From Megachile rotundata (lineage: Eukaryota; Arthropoda; Insecta; Hymenoptera; Megachilidae), in assembly GCF_050947335.1 (NCBI RefSeq), contig NW_027473340.1:620001-684000 (forward strand): 64,000 nucleotides of DNA. Direction: 5' to 3'. Of this stretch, positions 17,010 through 33,359 are shown piece after piece. The translations under genes were made by a program, and so were the position numbers. The notes beneath the pieces were generated by a model. That model saw only the letters and a list, made by a program, of their open reading frames with translations. It searched no databases and was not told the DNA's origin. How positions within the stretch are numbered: position 1 is the stretch's first letter; each line of letters opens with the position of its first letter.

Positions 17010-20000
17010 ACAATCATACAATCTCAACCATACAATCACAATCATACAATCACAATCATGCAATCACAATCATACAATCATATTCATACAATCACAATCA
17101 TACAATCACAATCGTACAGTCACAATCGTACAATCACAATCGCACAACCACAATCAGACAATCACACTCATACAATCACAATCATACAATCACAATCATA
17201 CAATCACAATCATACAATCACAATCATACAATCACAATCATACAATCACAATCATACAATCACAATCATACTATCACAATCGTACAATCACAATCGTACA
17301 ATCACAATCGCACAACCACAATCAGACAATCACAATCATACAATCACAATCATACAATCACAATCATACAATCACAATCATACAATCACAATCATACAAT
17401 CACAATCATACTTTCACAATCATACTATCACAATCATACAATCACAATCATACAATCACAATCATACAATCATAATCATACAATCACAATCATACAATCA
17501 CAATCATACAATCACAATCATACAATCACAATCCTAGTTTCACAATCATACTATCACAATCATACAATCACAATCATGCAATCACAATCATACAATCAGA
17601 ATCATACAATCACAATTATTCAATAACAATCGTACAATCACAATCGCACAATCACAACCGCACAACCATAATCAGACAATCACACTCATACAATCACAAC
17701 CATACAATCACAATTATACAATCACAATCATACCATCACAATCATACTTTCACAATCATACAATCACAATCATACAATCACAATCATACAATCACAATCA
17801 TACAATCACAGTCATACAATCACACTCATACAATCACAATCATACAATCACAATCATACAATCACAATCATACAATCGCAATCATACAATCACAATCATA
17901 CAATCTCAATCATACAATCACAATCATACAATCACAATCATACAATCATAATCATACAATCACAATCATACAATCACAATCATACAATCAATATCATACA
18001 ATCACAATCATACAATCGCAAGCATACAATCACAATCATACAATCTCAATCATACAATCACAATCATACAATCATAATCATACAAATAGAATCATACATC
18101 ACAATCATACAATCACAATCATACAATCGCAATCATACAATCACAATCATACTTTCACAATCATACAATCACAATCATACAATCACAATCATACAATCAC
18201 ACTCATACAATCACAATCATACAATCACAATCATACAATCACAATCATACAATCGCAATCATACAATCACAATCATACAATCACAATCATACAATCACAA
18301 TCATACAATCACAATCATACATTCAAAATCATGCAATCACAATCATACAATCACAATCATGCAATCACAATCATACAATCAGAATCATACAATCACAATC
18401 ATTCAATAACAATCGTACAATCACAATCGCACAATCACAATCGCACAACCACAATCAGACAATCACACTCATACAATCAAAACCATACAATCACAATCAT
18501 ACAATCACAATCATACCATCACAATCATACTTTCACAATCATACAATCACAATCATACAATCACAATCATACAATCACAGTCATACAATCACAATCATAC
18601 AATCAGAATCATACTATCACAATCATACAATCACAATCATACAATCACAATCATACAATCACAATCATATAATCATAATCATACAATCACAATCATACAA
18701 TCACAATCATACAATCAATATCATACAATCACAATCATACAATCGCAAGCATACAATCACAATCATACAATCTCAATCATACAATCACAATCATACAATC
18801 ATAATCATACAAATAGAATCATACATCACAATCATACAATCACAATCATACAATCACAATCATACAATCACAATCATACAATCACAATCATACAATCACA
18901 ATCATACAATTACAATCATACATCACAATCATACAATCACAATCATACAATCACAATCATACAATCACAATCATGCAATCACGATCATACAATCAGAATC
19001 ATACAATCACAATCATTCAATAACAATCATACATTCAAAATCATGCAATCACAATCATACAATCACAATCATGCAATCACAATCATACAATCAGAATCAT
19101 ACAATCACAATCATTCAATAACAATCGTACAATCACAATCGTATAATCACAATCGCACAACCACAATCAGACAATAACACTCATACAATCACAATCATAC
19201 AATCACAATCATACAATCACAATCATGCCATCACAATCATACTTTCACAATCATACAATCACAATCATACAATCACAATCATACAATCACAATCATACAA
19301 TCACAGTCATACAATCACAATCATACAATCACAATCATACTATCACAATCATACAATCACAATCATACAATCACAGTCATACAATCACACTCATACAATC
19401 ACAATCATACAATCACAATCATACAATCACAATCATACAATCGCAATCATACAATCACAATCATACAATCTCAATCATACAATCACAATCATACAATCAC
19501 AATCATACAATCATAATCATACAATCACAATCATACAATCACAATCATACAATCAATATCATACAATCACAATCATACAATCGCAAGCATACAATCACAA
19601 TCATACAATCTCAATCATACAATCACAATCATACAATCATAATCATACAAATAGAATCATACATCACAATCATACAATCACAATCATACAATCGCAATCA
19701 TACAATCACAATCATACTTTCACAATCATACAATCACAATCATACAATCACAATCATACAATCACACTCATACAATCACAATCATACAATCACAATCATA
19801 CAATCTCAATCATACAATCGCAATCATACAATCACAATCATACAATCTCAATCATACAATCACAATCATACAATCATAATCATACAATTACAATCATACA
19901 TCACAATCATACAATCACAATCATACAATCGCAATCATACAATCACAATCATACAATCACAATCATACAATCATAATCATACAATTACAATCATACATCA

Positions 20001-20074
20001 CAATCATACAATCACAATCATACAATCGCAATCATACAATCACAATCATACAATCGCAATCATACAATTACAAT

Positions 20075-20158
20075 CTCCCAAATACAATCTCCCAAATACA
20101 ATCTCCCAAATACAATCTCCCAAATACAATCTCCCAAATACAATCTCCCAAATACAAT
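20075..20158 (+). repeat. Six-copy run of the CTCCCAAATACAAT variant unit
   Basis: Counterpart of 12433 at exactly +7,642. Confidence 0.95.
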
Positions 20159-22825
20159 CATACAATCACAATCATACAATCACAATCATACAATCACAAT
20201 CATACAATCACAATCATACAATCACAATCATACTATCACAATCATACAATCACAATCATACAATCACAATCATACATTCAAAATCATGCAATCACAATCA
20301 TACAATCACAATCATGCAATCACAATCATACAATCAGAATCATACAATCACAATCATTCAATAACAATCGTACAATCACAATCGCACAATCACAATCGCA
20401 CAACCACAATCAGACAATCACACTCATACAATCAAAACCATACAATCACAATCATACAATCACAATCATACCATCACAATCATACTTTCACAATCATACA
20501 ATCACAATCATACAATCACAATCATACAATCACAGTCATACAATCACAATCATACAATCAGAATCATACTATCACAATCATACAATCACAATCATACAAT
20601 CACAATCATACAATCACAATCATATAATCATAATCATACAATCACAATCATACAATCACAATCATACAATCAATATCATACAATCACAATCATACAATCG
20701 CAAGCATACAATCACAATCATACAATCTCAATCATACAATCACAATCATACAATCATAATCATACAAATAGAATCATACATCACAATCATACAATCACAA
20801 TCATACAATCACAATCATACAATCACAATCATACAATCACAATCATACAATCACAATCATACAATTACAATCATACATCACAATCATACAATCACAATCA
20901 TACAATCGCAATCATACAATCACAATCATACAATCACAATCATACAATCATAATCATACAATTACAATCGTTCATCACAATCATACAATCACAATCATAC
21001 AATCACAATCATGCAATCACAATCATACAATCAGAATCATACAATCACAATCATTCAATAACAATCATACATTCAAAATCATGCAATCACAATCATACAA
21101 TCACAATCATGCAATCACAATCATACAATCAGAATCATACAATCACAATCATTCAATAACAATCGTACAATCACAATCGTATAATCACAATCGCACAACC
21201 ACAATCAGACAATAACACTCATACAATCACAATCATACAATCACAATCATACAATCACAATCATACCATCACAATCATACTTTCACAATCATACAATCAC
21301 AATCATACAATCACAATCATACAACCACAATCATACAATCACAGTCATACAATCACAATCATACTATCACAATCATACTATCACAATCATACAATCACAA
21401 TCATACAATCACAATCATACAATCACAATCATACAAAGGCAAGCATACAATCACAATCATACAATCTCAACCATACAATCACAATCATACAATCACAATC
21501 ATGCAATTACAATCATACAATCATATTCATACAATCACAATCATACATCACAATCATACAATCACAATCATACAATCGCAATCATACAATCACAATCATA
21601 CAATCGCAATCATACAATTACAATCTCCCAAATACAATCTCCCAAATACAATCTCCCAAATACAATCATACAATCACAATCATACAATCACAATCATACA
21701 ATCACAATCATACAATCACAATCATACAATCACAATCATACAATCACAATCATACAATCACAATCATACAATCACAATCATACAATCACAATCATACAAT
21801 CACAATCATACAATCACAATCATACAATCACAATCATACAAGCACAATCATACATTCAAAATCATGCAATCACAATCATACAATCACAATCATGCAATCA
21901 CAATCATACAATCAGAATCATACAATCACAATTATTCAATAACAATCGTACAATCACAATCGCACAATCACAATCGCACAACCACAATCAGACAATCACA
22001 CTCATACAATCACAACCATACAATCACAATCATACAAACACAATCATACCATCACAATCATACTTTCACAATCATACAATCACAATCATACAATCACAAT
22101 CATACAATCACAATCATACAATCACAGTCATACTTTCACAATCATACAATCACAATCATACAATCACAATCATACAATCACAATCATACAATCGCAATCA
22201 TACAATCACAATCATACAATCTCAATCATACAATCACAATCATACAATCACAATCATACAATCATAATCATACAATCACAATCATACAATCACAATCATA
22301 CAATCAATATCATACAATCACAATCATACAATCGCAAGCATACAATCACAATCATACAATCTCAATCATACAATCACAATCATACAATCATAATCATACA
22401 AATAGACTCATACATCACAATCATACAATCACAATCATACAATCGCAATCATACAATCACAATCATACTTTCACAATCATACAATCACAATCATACAATC
22501 ACAATCATACAATCACACTCATACAATCACAATCATACAATCACAATCATACAATCTCAATCATACAATCGCAATCATACAATCACAATCATACAATCTC
22601 AATCATACAATCACAATCATACAATCATAATCATACAATTACAATCATACATCACAATCATACAATCACAATCATACAATCGCAATCATACAATCACAAT
22701 CATACAATCACAATCATACAATCATAATCATACAATTACAATCATACATCACAATCATACAATCACAATCATACAATCGCAATCATACAATCACAATCAT
22801 ACAATCGCAATCATACAATTACAAT

Positions 22826-22909
22826 CTCCCAAATACAATCTCCCAAATACAATCTCCCAAATACAATCTCCCAAATACAATCTCCCAAATACAATCTCCC
22901 AAATACAAT
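22826..22909 (+). repeat. Six-copy run of the CTCCCAAATACAAT variant unit
   Basis: Counterpart of 15198 at +7,628. Confidence 0.95.
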
Positions 22910-23494
22910 CATACAATCACAATCATACAATCACAATCATACAATCACAATCATACAATCACAATCATACAATCACAATCATACTATCACAGTCATACAA
23001 TCACAATCATACAATCACAATCATACAATCACAATCATACAATCACAATCATACAATCATAATCATACAAATAGAATCATACATCACAATCATACAATCA
23101 CAATCATACAATCGCAATCATACAATCACAATCATACTTTCACAATCATACAATCACAATCATACAATCACAATCATACAATCACACTCATACAATCACA
23201 ATCATACAATCACAATCATACAATCTCAATCATACAATCGCAATCATACAATCACAATCATACAATCTCAATCATACAATCACAATCATACAATCATAAT
23301 CATACAATTACAATCATACATCACAATCATACAATCACAATCATACAATCGCAATCATACAATCACAATCATACAATCACAATCATACAATCATAATCAT
23401 ACAATTACAATCATACATCACAATCATACAATCACAATCATACAATCGCAATCATACAATCACAATCATACAATCGCAATCATACAATTACAAT

Positions 23495-23578
23495 CTCCCA
23501 AATACAATCTCCCAAATACAATCTCCCAAATACAATCTCCCAAATACAATCTCCCAAATACAATCTCCCAAATACAAT
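23495..23578 (+). repeat. Six-copy run of the CTCCCAAATACAAT variant unit
   Basis: Counterpart of 15853 at +7,642. Confidence 0.95.
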
Positions 23579-24475
23579 CATACAATCACAATCATACAAT
23601 CACAATCATACAATCACAATCATACAATCACAATCATACTATCACAATCATACAATCACAATCATACAATCACAATCATACATTCAAAATCATGCAATCA
23701 CAATCATACAATCACAATCATGCAATCACAATCATACAATCAGAATCATACAATCACAATCATTCAATAACAATCGTACAATCACAATCGCACAATCACA
23801 ATCGCACAACCACAATCAGACAATCACACTCATACAATCAAAACCATACAATCACAATCATACAATCACAATCATACCATCACAATCATACTTTCACAAT
23901 CATACAATCACAATCATACAATCACAATCATACAATCACAGTCATACAATCACAATCATACAATCAGAATCATACTATCACAATCATACAATCACAATCA
24001 TACAATCACAATCATACAATCACAATCATATAATCATAATCATACAATCACAATCATACAATCACAATCATACAATCAATATCATACAATCACAATCATA
24101 CAATCGCAAGCATACAATCACAATCATACAATCACAATCATACAATCACACTCATACAATCACAATCATACAATCACAATCATACAATCACAATCATACA
24201 ATCGCAATCATACAATCACAATCATACAATCTCAATCATACAATCACAATCATACAATCACAATCATACAATCACAATCATACAATCATAATCATACAAT
24301 CACAATCATACTTTCACAATCATACAATCACAATCATACAATCGCAATCATACAATCACAATCATACAATCGCAATCATACAATTACAATCTCCCAAATA
24401 CAATCGCCCAAATACAATCTCCCAAATACAATCAAACAATCACAATCATACAATCACAATCATACAATCACAACC

Positions 24476-26959
24476 ATTCAATCACAATCATACAATCTCA
24501 ATCATACAATCACAATCATACAATCACAATCATACAATCATAATCATACAATCACAATCATACAATCACAATCATACAATCACAATCATACAATCACAAT
24601 CACACAATCACAATCATACAATCACAATCATACAATCACAATCATACAATCACAATCATACATTCAAAATCATGCAATCACAATCATACAATCACAATCA
24701 TACAATCACAATCATACAATCACAATCATACAATCAATATCATACAACCACAATCATACAATCGCAAGCATACAATCACAATCATACAATCTCAATCATA
24801 CAATCACAATCATACAATCATAATCATACAAATAGAATCATACATCACAATCATACAATCACAATCATACAATCGCAATCATGCAATCACAATCATACTT
24901 TCACAATCATACAATCACAATCATACAATCACAATCATACAATCACACTCATACAATCACAATCATACAATCACAATCATACAATCACAATCATACAATC
25001 GCAATCATACAATCACAATCATACAATCTCAATCATACAATCACAATCATACAATCATAATCATACAATTACAATCATACATCACAATCATACAATCACA
25101 ATCATACAATCGCAATCATACAATCTCAACCATTCAATCACAATCATACAATCATAATCATACAATTACAATCATACATCACAATCATACAACCACAATC
25201 ATACAATCGCAATCATACAATCACAATCATACAATCACAATCATACAATCGCAATCATACAATTACAATCTCCCAAATACAATCTCCCAAATACAATCAT
25301 ACAATCACAATCATACAATCACAATCACACAATCACAATCATACAATCATAATCATACAATCACAATCATACATTCACAATCATACAATCACAATCATAC
25401 AATCGCAATCATACAATCACAATCATACAATCGCAATCATACAATTACAATCTCCCAAATACAATCGCCCAAATACAATCTCCCAAATACAATCAAACAA
25501 TCACAATCATACAATCACAATCATACAATCACAATCATACAACCACAATCATACAATCACAATCATACAATCACAATCGTACTATCACAATCGTACAATC
25601 ACAATCGTACAATCACAATCGCACAACCACAATCCAGACAATCACAATCATACAATCACAATCATACAATCACAATCATACAATCACAATCATACAATCA
25701 CACTCATACAATCACAATCATACAATCACAATCATACAATCACAATCATACAATCGCAATCATACAATCACAATCATACAATCTCAATCATACAATCACA
25801 ATCATACAATCACAATCATACAATCATAATCATACAATCACAATCATACAATCACAATCATACAATCAATATCATACAATCACAATCATACAATCGCAAG
25901 CATACAATCACAATCATACAATCTCAATCATACAATCACAATCATACAATCATAATCATACAAATAGAATCATACATCACAATCATACAATCACAATCAT
26001 ACAATCGCAATCATACAATCACAATCATACTTTCACAATCATACAATCACAATCATACAATCACAACCATACAATCACACTCATACAATCACAATCATAC
26101 AATCACAATCATACAATCTCAATCATACAATCGCAATCATACAATCACAATCATACAATCTCAATCATACAATCACAATCATACAATCATAATCATACAA
26201 TTACAATCATACATCACAATCATACAATCACAATCATACAATCACAATCATACATTCAAAATCATGCAATCACAATCATACAATCACAATCATGCAATCA
26301 CAATCATACAATCAGAATCATACAATCAGAATCATACAATCACAATCATTCAATAACAATCGTACAATCACAATCGCACAATCACAATCGCACAACCAAA
26401 ATCAGACAATCACACTCATACAATCAAAACCATACAATCACAATCATACAATCACAATCATACCATCACAATCATACTTTCACAATCATACAATCACAAT
26501 CATACAATCACAATCATACAATCACAGTCATAAAATCACAATCATACAATCACAATCATACTATCACAATCATACAATCACAATCATACAATCACAATCA
26601 TACAATCACAATCATACAATCATAATCATACAATCACAATCATACAATCACAATCATACAATCAATATCATACAATCACAATCATACAATCGCAAGCATA
26701 CAGTCACAATCATACAATCTCAATCATACAATCACAATCATACAATCATAATCATACAAATAGAATCATACATCACAATCATACAATCACAATCATACAA
26801 TCGCAATCATACAATCACAATCATACTTTCACAATCATACAATCACAATCATACAATCACAATCATACAATCACAATCATACAATCACACTCATACAATC
26901 ACAATCATACAATCACAATCATACAATCACAATCATACAATCGCAATCATACAATCACA
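24476..26959 (+). repeat. Mosaic block of satellite variants
   Basis: Only satellite units; no gene. It holds the extra-C AATCCAGAC marker at 25634 and the CGCCC triplet near 25447, both shared with the 4,167-base family, in an order that does not match a full copy. The ATGC/CAGAATC cassette near 26292 has a doubled CAGAATC unit. I read it as a partial, rearranged relative of the copies that follow. Confidence 0.7.
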
Positions 26960-27680
26960 ATCATACAATCTCAATCATACAATCACAATCATACAATCAT
27001 AATCATACAATTACAATCATACATCACAATCATACAATCACAATCATACAATCGCAATCATACAATCTCAACCATTCAATCACAATCATACAATCATAAT
27101 CATACAATTACAATCATACATCACAATCATACAATCACAATCATACAATCGCAATCATACAATCACAATCATACAATCGCAATCATACAATTACAATCTC
27201 CCAAATACAATCTCCCAAATACAATCATACAATCGCAATCATACAATCACAATCATACAATCACAATCATACAATCATAATCATACAATCACAATCATAC
27301 TTTCACAATCATACAATCACAATCATACAATCGCAATCATACAATCACAATCATACAATCGCAATCATACAATTACAATCTCCCAAATACAATCGCCCAA
27401 ATACAATCTCCCAAATACAATCAAACAATCACAATCATACAATCACAATCATACAATCACAATCATACAATCACAATCATACAATCACAATCATACAATC
27501 ACAATCGTACTATCACAATCGTACAATCACAATCGTACAATCACAATCGCACAACCACAATCCAGACAATCACAATCATACAATCACAATCATACAACCA
27601 CAATCATACAATCACAATCATACAATCACAATCATACAATCACAATCATACAATCACAATCATACAATCACAATCATACT

Positions 27681-28443
27681 TTGACAATCATACTATCACA
27701 ATCATACAATCACAATCATACAATCACAGTCATACAATCACATTCATACAACCACAATCATACTATCACAATCATACAATCACAATCATACAATCACAAT
27801 CATACAATCGCACTCATACAATCACAATCATACAATCACAATCATACAATCACAATCAAAGAATCACAATCATACAATCGCAAGCATACAATCACAATCA
27901 TACAATCTCAATCATACAATCACAATCATACAATCATAATCATACAATTACAATCATACATCACAATCATACAATCACAATCATACAATCGCAATCATAC
28001 AATCACAATCATACAATCGCAATCATACAATTACAATCTCCCAAATACAATCTCCCAAATACAATCTCCCAAATACAATCATACAATCACAATCATACAA
28101 TCTCCCAAATACAATCATACAATCACAATCATACAATCTCAATCATACAATCACAATCATACAATCACAATCATACAACCACAATCATACAATCACAATC
28201 ATACTATCACAATCATACAATCACAATCATACAATTACAATCTCCCAAATACAATCGCCCAAATACAATCTCCCAAATACAATCAAACAATCACAATCAT
28301 ACAATCACAATCATACAATCACAATCATACAATCACAATCATACAATCACAATCATACAATCACAATCATACAATCACAATCATACAATCACAATCATAC
28401 AATCACAATCATACAATCACAATCATACAATCACAATCATACT
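27681..28443 (+). repeat. 0.75 kb nested duplication in C1, first half
   Basis: The segment beginning with the TTTGACAATC unit is repeated immediately downstream at an offset of 763 (27681 to 28444). Both halves carry, in order, CAGTC, CATTC, the GCACTC unit, AAAGAATC, TCATAATC, the three-CTCCC series, the single CTCCC and the CGCCC triplet. The second half differs by an ATGC variant near 28592. Confidence 0.85.
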
Positions 28444-29206
28444 TTGACAATCATACTATCACAATCATACAATCACAATCATACAATCACAGTCATACAA
28501 TCACATTCATACAACCACAATCATACTATCACAATCATACAATCACAATCATACAATCACAATCATACAATCGCACTCATACAATCACAATCATGCAATC
28601 ACAATCATACAATCACAATCAAAGAATCACAATCATACAATCGCAAGCATACAATCACAATCATACAATCTCAATCATACAATCACAATCATACAATCAT
28701 AATCATACAATTACAATCATACATCACAATCATACAATCACAATCATACAATCGCAATCATACAATCACAATCATACAATCGCAATCATACAATTACAAT
28801 CTCCCAAATACAATCTCCCAAATACAATCTCCCAAATACAATCATACAATCACAATCATACAATCTCCCAAATACAATCATACAATCACAATCATACAAT
28901 CTCAATCATACAATCACAATCATACAATCACAATCATACAACCACAATCATACAATCACAATCATACTATCACAATCATACAATCACAATCATACAATTA
29001 CAATCTCCCAAATACAATCGCCCAAATACAATCTCCCAAATACAATCAAACAATCACAATCATACAATCACAATCATACAATCACAATCATACAATCACA
29101 ATCATACAATCACAATCATACAATCACAATCATACAATCACAATCATACAATCACAATCATACAATCACAATCATACAATCACAATCATACAATCACAAT
29201 CATACA
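28444..29206 (+). repeat. 0.75 kb nested duplication in C1, second half
   Basis: Partner of 27681-28443. It then runs into a long nearly uniform block of canonical units (about 29047-29270) ending in AAAGAATC and CGATCG. Confidence 0.8.
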
Positions 29207-31861
29207 ATCACAATCATACAATCACAATCATACAATCACAATCATACAATCACAATCATACAATCACAATCAAAGAATCACAATCATACGATCGCAATCA
29301 TACAATCACAATCATACAATTACAATCTCCCAAATACAATCTCCCAAATACAATCATACAATCACAATCATACAATCACAATCATACAATCATAATCATA
29401 CAATTACAATCATACATCACAATCATACAATCACAATCATACAATCGCAATCATACAATCACAATCATACAATCGCAATCATACAATTACAATCTCCCAA
29501 ATACAATCTCCCAAATACAATCTCCCAAATACAATCATACAATCACAATCATACAATCACAATCATACAATCACAATCATACAATCACAATCATACAATC
29601 ACAATCATACAATCACAATCATACTATCACAATCATACAATCACAATCATACAATCACAATCATACAATCACAATCATACAATCACAATCATACAATCAC
29701 AATCATACAAGCACAATCATACATTCAAAATCATGCAATCACAATCATACAATCACAATCATGCAATCACAATCATACAATCAGAATCATACAATCACAA
29801 TTATTCAATAACAATCGTACAATCACAATCGCACAATCACAATCGCACAACCACAATCAGACAATCACACTCATACAATCACAACCTTACAATCACAATC
29901 ATACAAACACAATCATACCATCACAATCATACTTTCACAATCATACAATCACAATCATACAATCACAATCATACAATCACAATCATACAATCACAGTCAT
30001 ACAATCACACTCATACAATCACAATCATACAATCACAATCATACAATCACAATCATACAATCGCAATCATACAATCACAATCATACAATCTCAATCATAC
30101 AATCACAATCATACAATCACAATCATACAACCACAATCACACAATCACAATCATACAATCACAATCATACAATCACAATCATACAATCACAATCATACCA
30201 TCACAATCATACTTTCACAATCATACAATCACAATCATACAATCGCAATCATACAATCTCAACCATTCAATCACAATCATACAATCTCAATCATACAATC
30301 ACAATCATACAATCACAATCATACAATCATAATCATACAATCACAATCATACAATCACAATCATACATTCAATATCATACAATCACAATCATACAATCGC
30401 AAGCATACAATCACAATCATACAATCTCAATCATACAATCACAATCATACAATCATAATCATACAAATAGAATCATACATCACAATCATACAATCACAAT
30501 CATACAATCGCAATCATACAATCACAATCATACTTTCACAATCATACAATCACAATCATACAATCACAATCATACAATCACACTCATACAATCACAATCA
30601 TACAATCACAATCATACAATCTCAATCATACAATCGCAATCATACAATCACAATCATACAATCTCAATCATACAATCACAATCATACAATCATAATCATA
30701 CAATTACAATCATACATCACAATCATACAATCACAATCATACAATCGCAATCATACAATCACAATCATACAATCACAATCATACAATTACAATCATACAT
30801 CACAATCATACAATCACAATCATACAATCGCAATCATACAATCACAATCATACAATCGCAATCATACAATTACAATCTCCCAAATACAATCTCCCAAATA
30901 CAATCTCCCAAATACAATCTCCCAAATACAATCATACAATCACAATCATACAATCACAATCATACAATCACAATCATACAATCACAATCATACAATCACA
31001 ATCATACTATCACAGTCATACAATCACAATCATACAATCACAATCATACAATCACAATCATACAATCACAATCACACAATCACAATCATACAATCACAAT
31101 CATACAATCACAATCATACAATCACAATCATACATTCAAAATCATGCAATCACAATCATACAATCTCAATCATACAATCACAATCATACAATCATAATCA
31201 TACAATTACAATCATACATCACAATCATACAATCACAATCATACAATCGCAATCATACAATCTCAACCATTCAATCACAATCATACAATCATAATCATAC
31301 AATTACAATCATACATCACAATCATACAATCACAATCATACAATCGCAATCATACAATCACAATCATACAATCGCAATCATACAATTACAATCTCCCAAA
31401 TACAATCTCCCAAATACAATCATACAATCACAATCATACAATCACAATCATACAATCATAATCATACAATCACAATCATACTTTCACAATCATACAATCA
31501 CAATCATACAATCGCAATCATACAATCACAATCATACAATCGCAATCATACAATTACAATCTCCCAAATACAATCGCCCAAATACAATCTCCCAAATACA
31601 ATCAAACAATCACAATCATACAATCACAATCATACAATCACAATCATACAATCACAATCATACAATCACAATCATACAATCACAATCGTACTATCACAAT
31701 CGTACAATCACAATCGTACAATCACAATCGCACAACCACAATCCAGACAATCACAATCATACAATCACAATCATACAACCACAATCATACAATCACAATC
31801 ATACAATCACAATCATACAATCACAATCATACAATCACAATCATACAATCACAATCATACT

Positions 31862-32610
31862 TTGACAATCATACTATCACAATCATACAATCACAATCAT
31901 ACAATCACAGTCATACAATCACATTCATACAACCACAATCATACTATCACAATCATACAATCACAATCATACAATCACAATCATACAATCGCACTCATAC
32001 AATCACAATCATACAATCACAATCATACAATCACAATCAAAGAATCACAATCATACAATCGCAAGCATACAATCACAATCATACAATCTCAATCATACAA
32101 TCACAATCATACAATCATAATCATACAATTACAATCATACATCACAATCATACAATCACAATCATACAATCGCAATCATACAATCACAATCATACAATCG
32201 CAATCATACAATTACAATCTCCCAAATACAATCTCCCAAATACAATCTCCCAAATACAATCATACAATCACAATCATACAATCTCCCAAATACAATCATA
32301 CAATCACAATCATACAATCTCAATCATACAATCACAATCATACAATCACAATCATACAACCACAATCATACAATCACAATCATACTATCACAATCATACA
32401 ATCACAATCATACAATTACAATCTCCCAAATACAATCGCCCAAATACAATCTCCCAAATACAATCAAACAATCACAATCATACAATCACAATCATACAAT
32501 CACAATCATACAATCACAATCATACAATCACAATCATACAATCACAATCATACAATCACAATCATACAATCACAATCATACAATCACAATCATACAATCA
32601 CAATCATACT
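31862..32610 (+). repeat. 0.75 kb nested duplication in C2, first half
   Basis: Same nested duplication as in C1 but with offset 749 (31862 to 32611), one unit shorter than C1. It is present in both C1 and C2, so the nested duplication arose before the 4,167-base unit was copied. Confidence 0.85.
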
Positions 32611-33359
32611 TTGACAATCATACTATCACAATCATACAATCACAATCATACAATCACAGTCATACAATCACATTCATACAACCACAATCATACTATCACA
32701 ATCATACAATCACAATCATACAATCACAATCATACAATCGCACTCATACAATCACAATCATGCAATCACAATCATACAATCACAATCAAAGAATCACAAT
32801 CATACAATCGCAAGCATACAATCACAATCATACAATCTCAATCATACAATCACAATCATACAATCATAATCATACAATTACAATCATACATCACAATCAT
32901 ACAATCACAATCATACAATCGCAATCATACAATCACAATCATACAATCGCAATCATACAATTACAATCTCCCAAATACAATCTCCCAAATACAATCTCCC
33001 AAATACAATCATACAATCACAATCATACAATCTCCCAAATACAATCATACAATCACAATCATACAATCTCAATCATACAATCACAATCATACAATCACAA
33101 TCATACAACCACAATCATACAATCACAATCATACTATCACAATCATACAATCACAATCATACAATTACAATCTCCCAAATACAATCGCCCAAATACAATC
33201 TCCCAAATACAATCAAACAATCACAATCATACAATCACAATCATACAATCACAATCATACAATCACAATCATACAATCACAATCATACAATCACAATCAT
33301 ACAATCACAATCATACAATCACAATCATACAATCACAATCATACAATCACAATCATACA
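32611..33359 (+). repeat. 0.75 kb nested duplication in C2, second half
   Basis: Partner of 31862-32610, carrying the ATGC variant near 32759 also seen in the second half of the C1 pair. Confidence 0.8.

Larger units (their letters stand above)
17010..24475 (+). repeat. 7.64 kb higher-order duplication, copy 2
   Basis: Near-identical partner of 9370-16850. Corresponding markers: six-copy CTCCCAAAT runs at 20075, 22826 and 23495 (12433, 15198 and 15853 in copy 1), AAGGCAAGC at 21438 (13810), ATGC at 23692 (16064). Differences I saw are few: a missing unit near 21420, an ATACAACC variant near 21323, ATACAATC in place of ATACTATC near 21745, and unit-count changes in plain canonical runs. The copies diverge after the CGCCC triplet near 24400. 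Confidence 0.9.
27681..30332 (+). other. Longest open stretch (883 codons); not supported as a gene
   Basis: Opens with a TTG (in TTTGACAATC) and ends at a TAA made by a CATAATC variant. It is composed wholly of near-copies of QSQSYNHNHTITII in the order the satellite dictates, with interruptions such as SPKYN where CTCCC words occur. No signal peptide, unique domain, ribosome binding site, intron or ATG is visible. A second long frame (28444-29811) overlaps it in another phase and encodes the same kind of peptide. The open length follows from the stop-free unit, so I read it as non-genic. Transcription of the array cannot be excluded from sequence. Confidence 0.85.
26960..31130 (+). repeat. 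4,167-bp higher-order repeat, copy C1
   Basis: First of a tandem series. Markers in C1: extra-C AATCCAGAC at 27562, TTTGACAATC at 27680 and again at 28443, CGATCG at 29289, ATTCAATATC at 30366, and the ATGC followed by TCTCAATC at 31144, which closes the copy. The same markers recur in C2 at +4,181 or +4,167. The 455-codon open stretch at 28444 has an almost identical partner at 32611, with one residue changed. Confidence 0.9.

Noticed and set aside
28444..29811. 455-codon frame conserved almost perfectly at 32611-33978, as if under selection
   Set aside because: The conservation is explained by the recent 4,167-base duplication that copied all DNA in the block, open or not.
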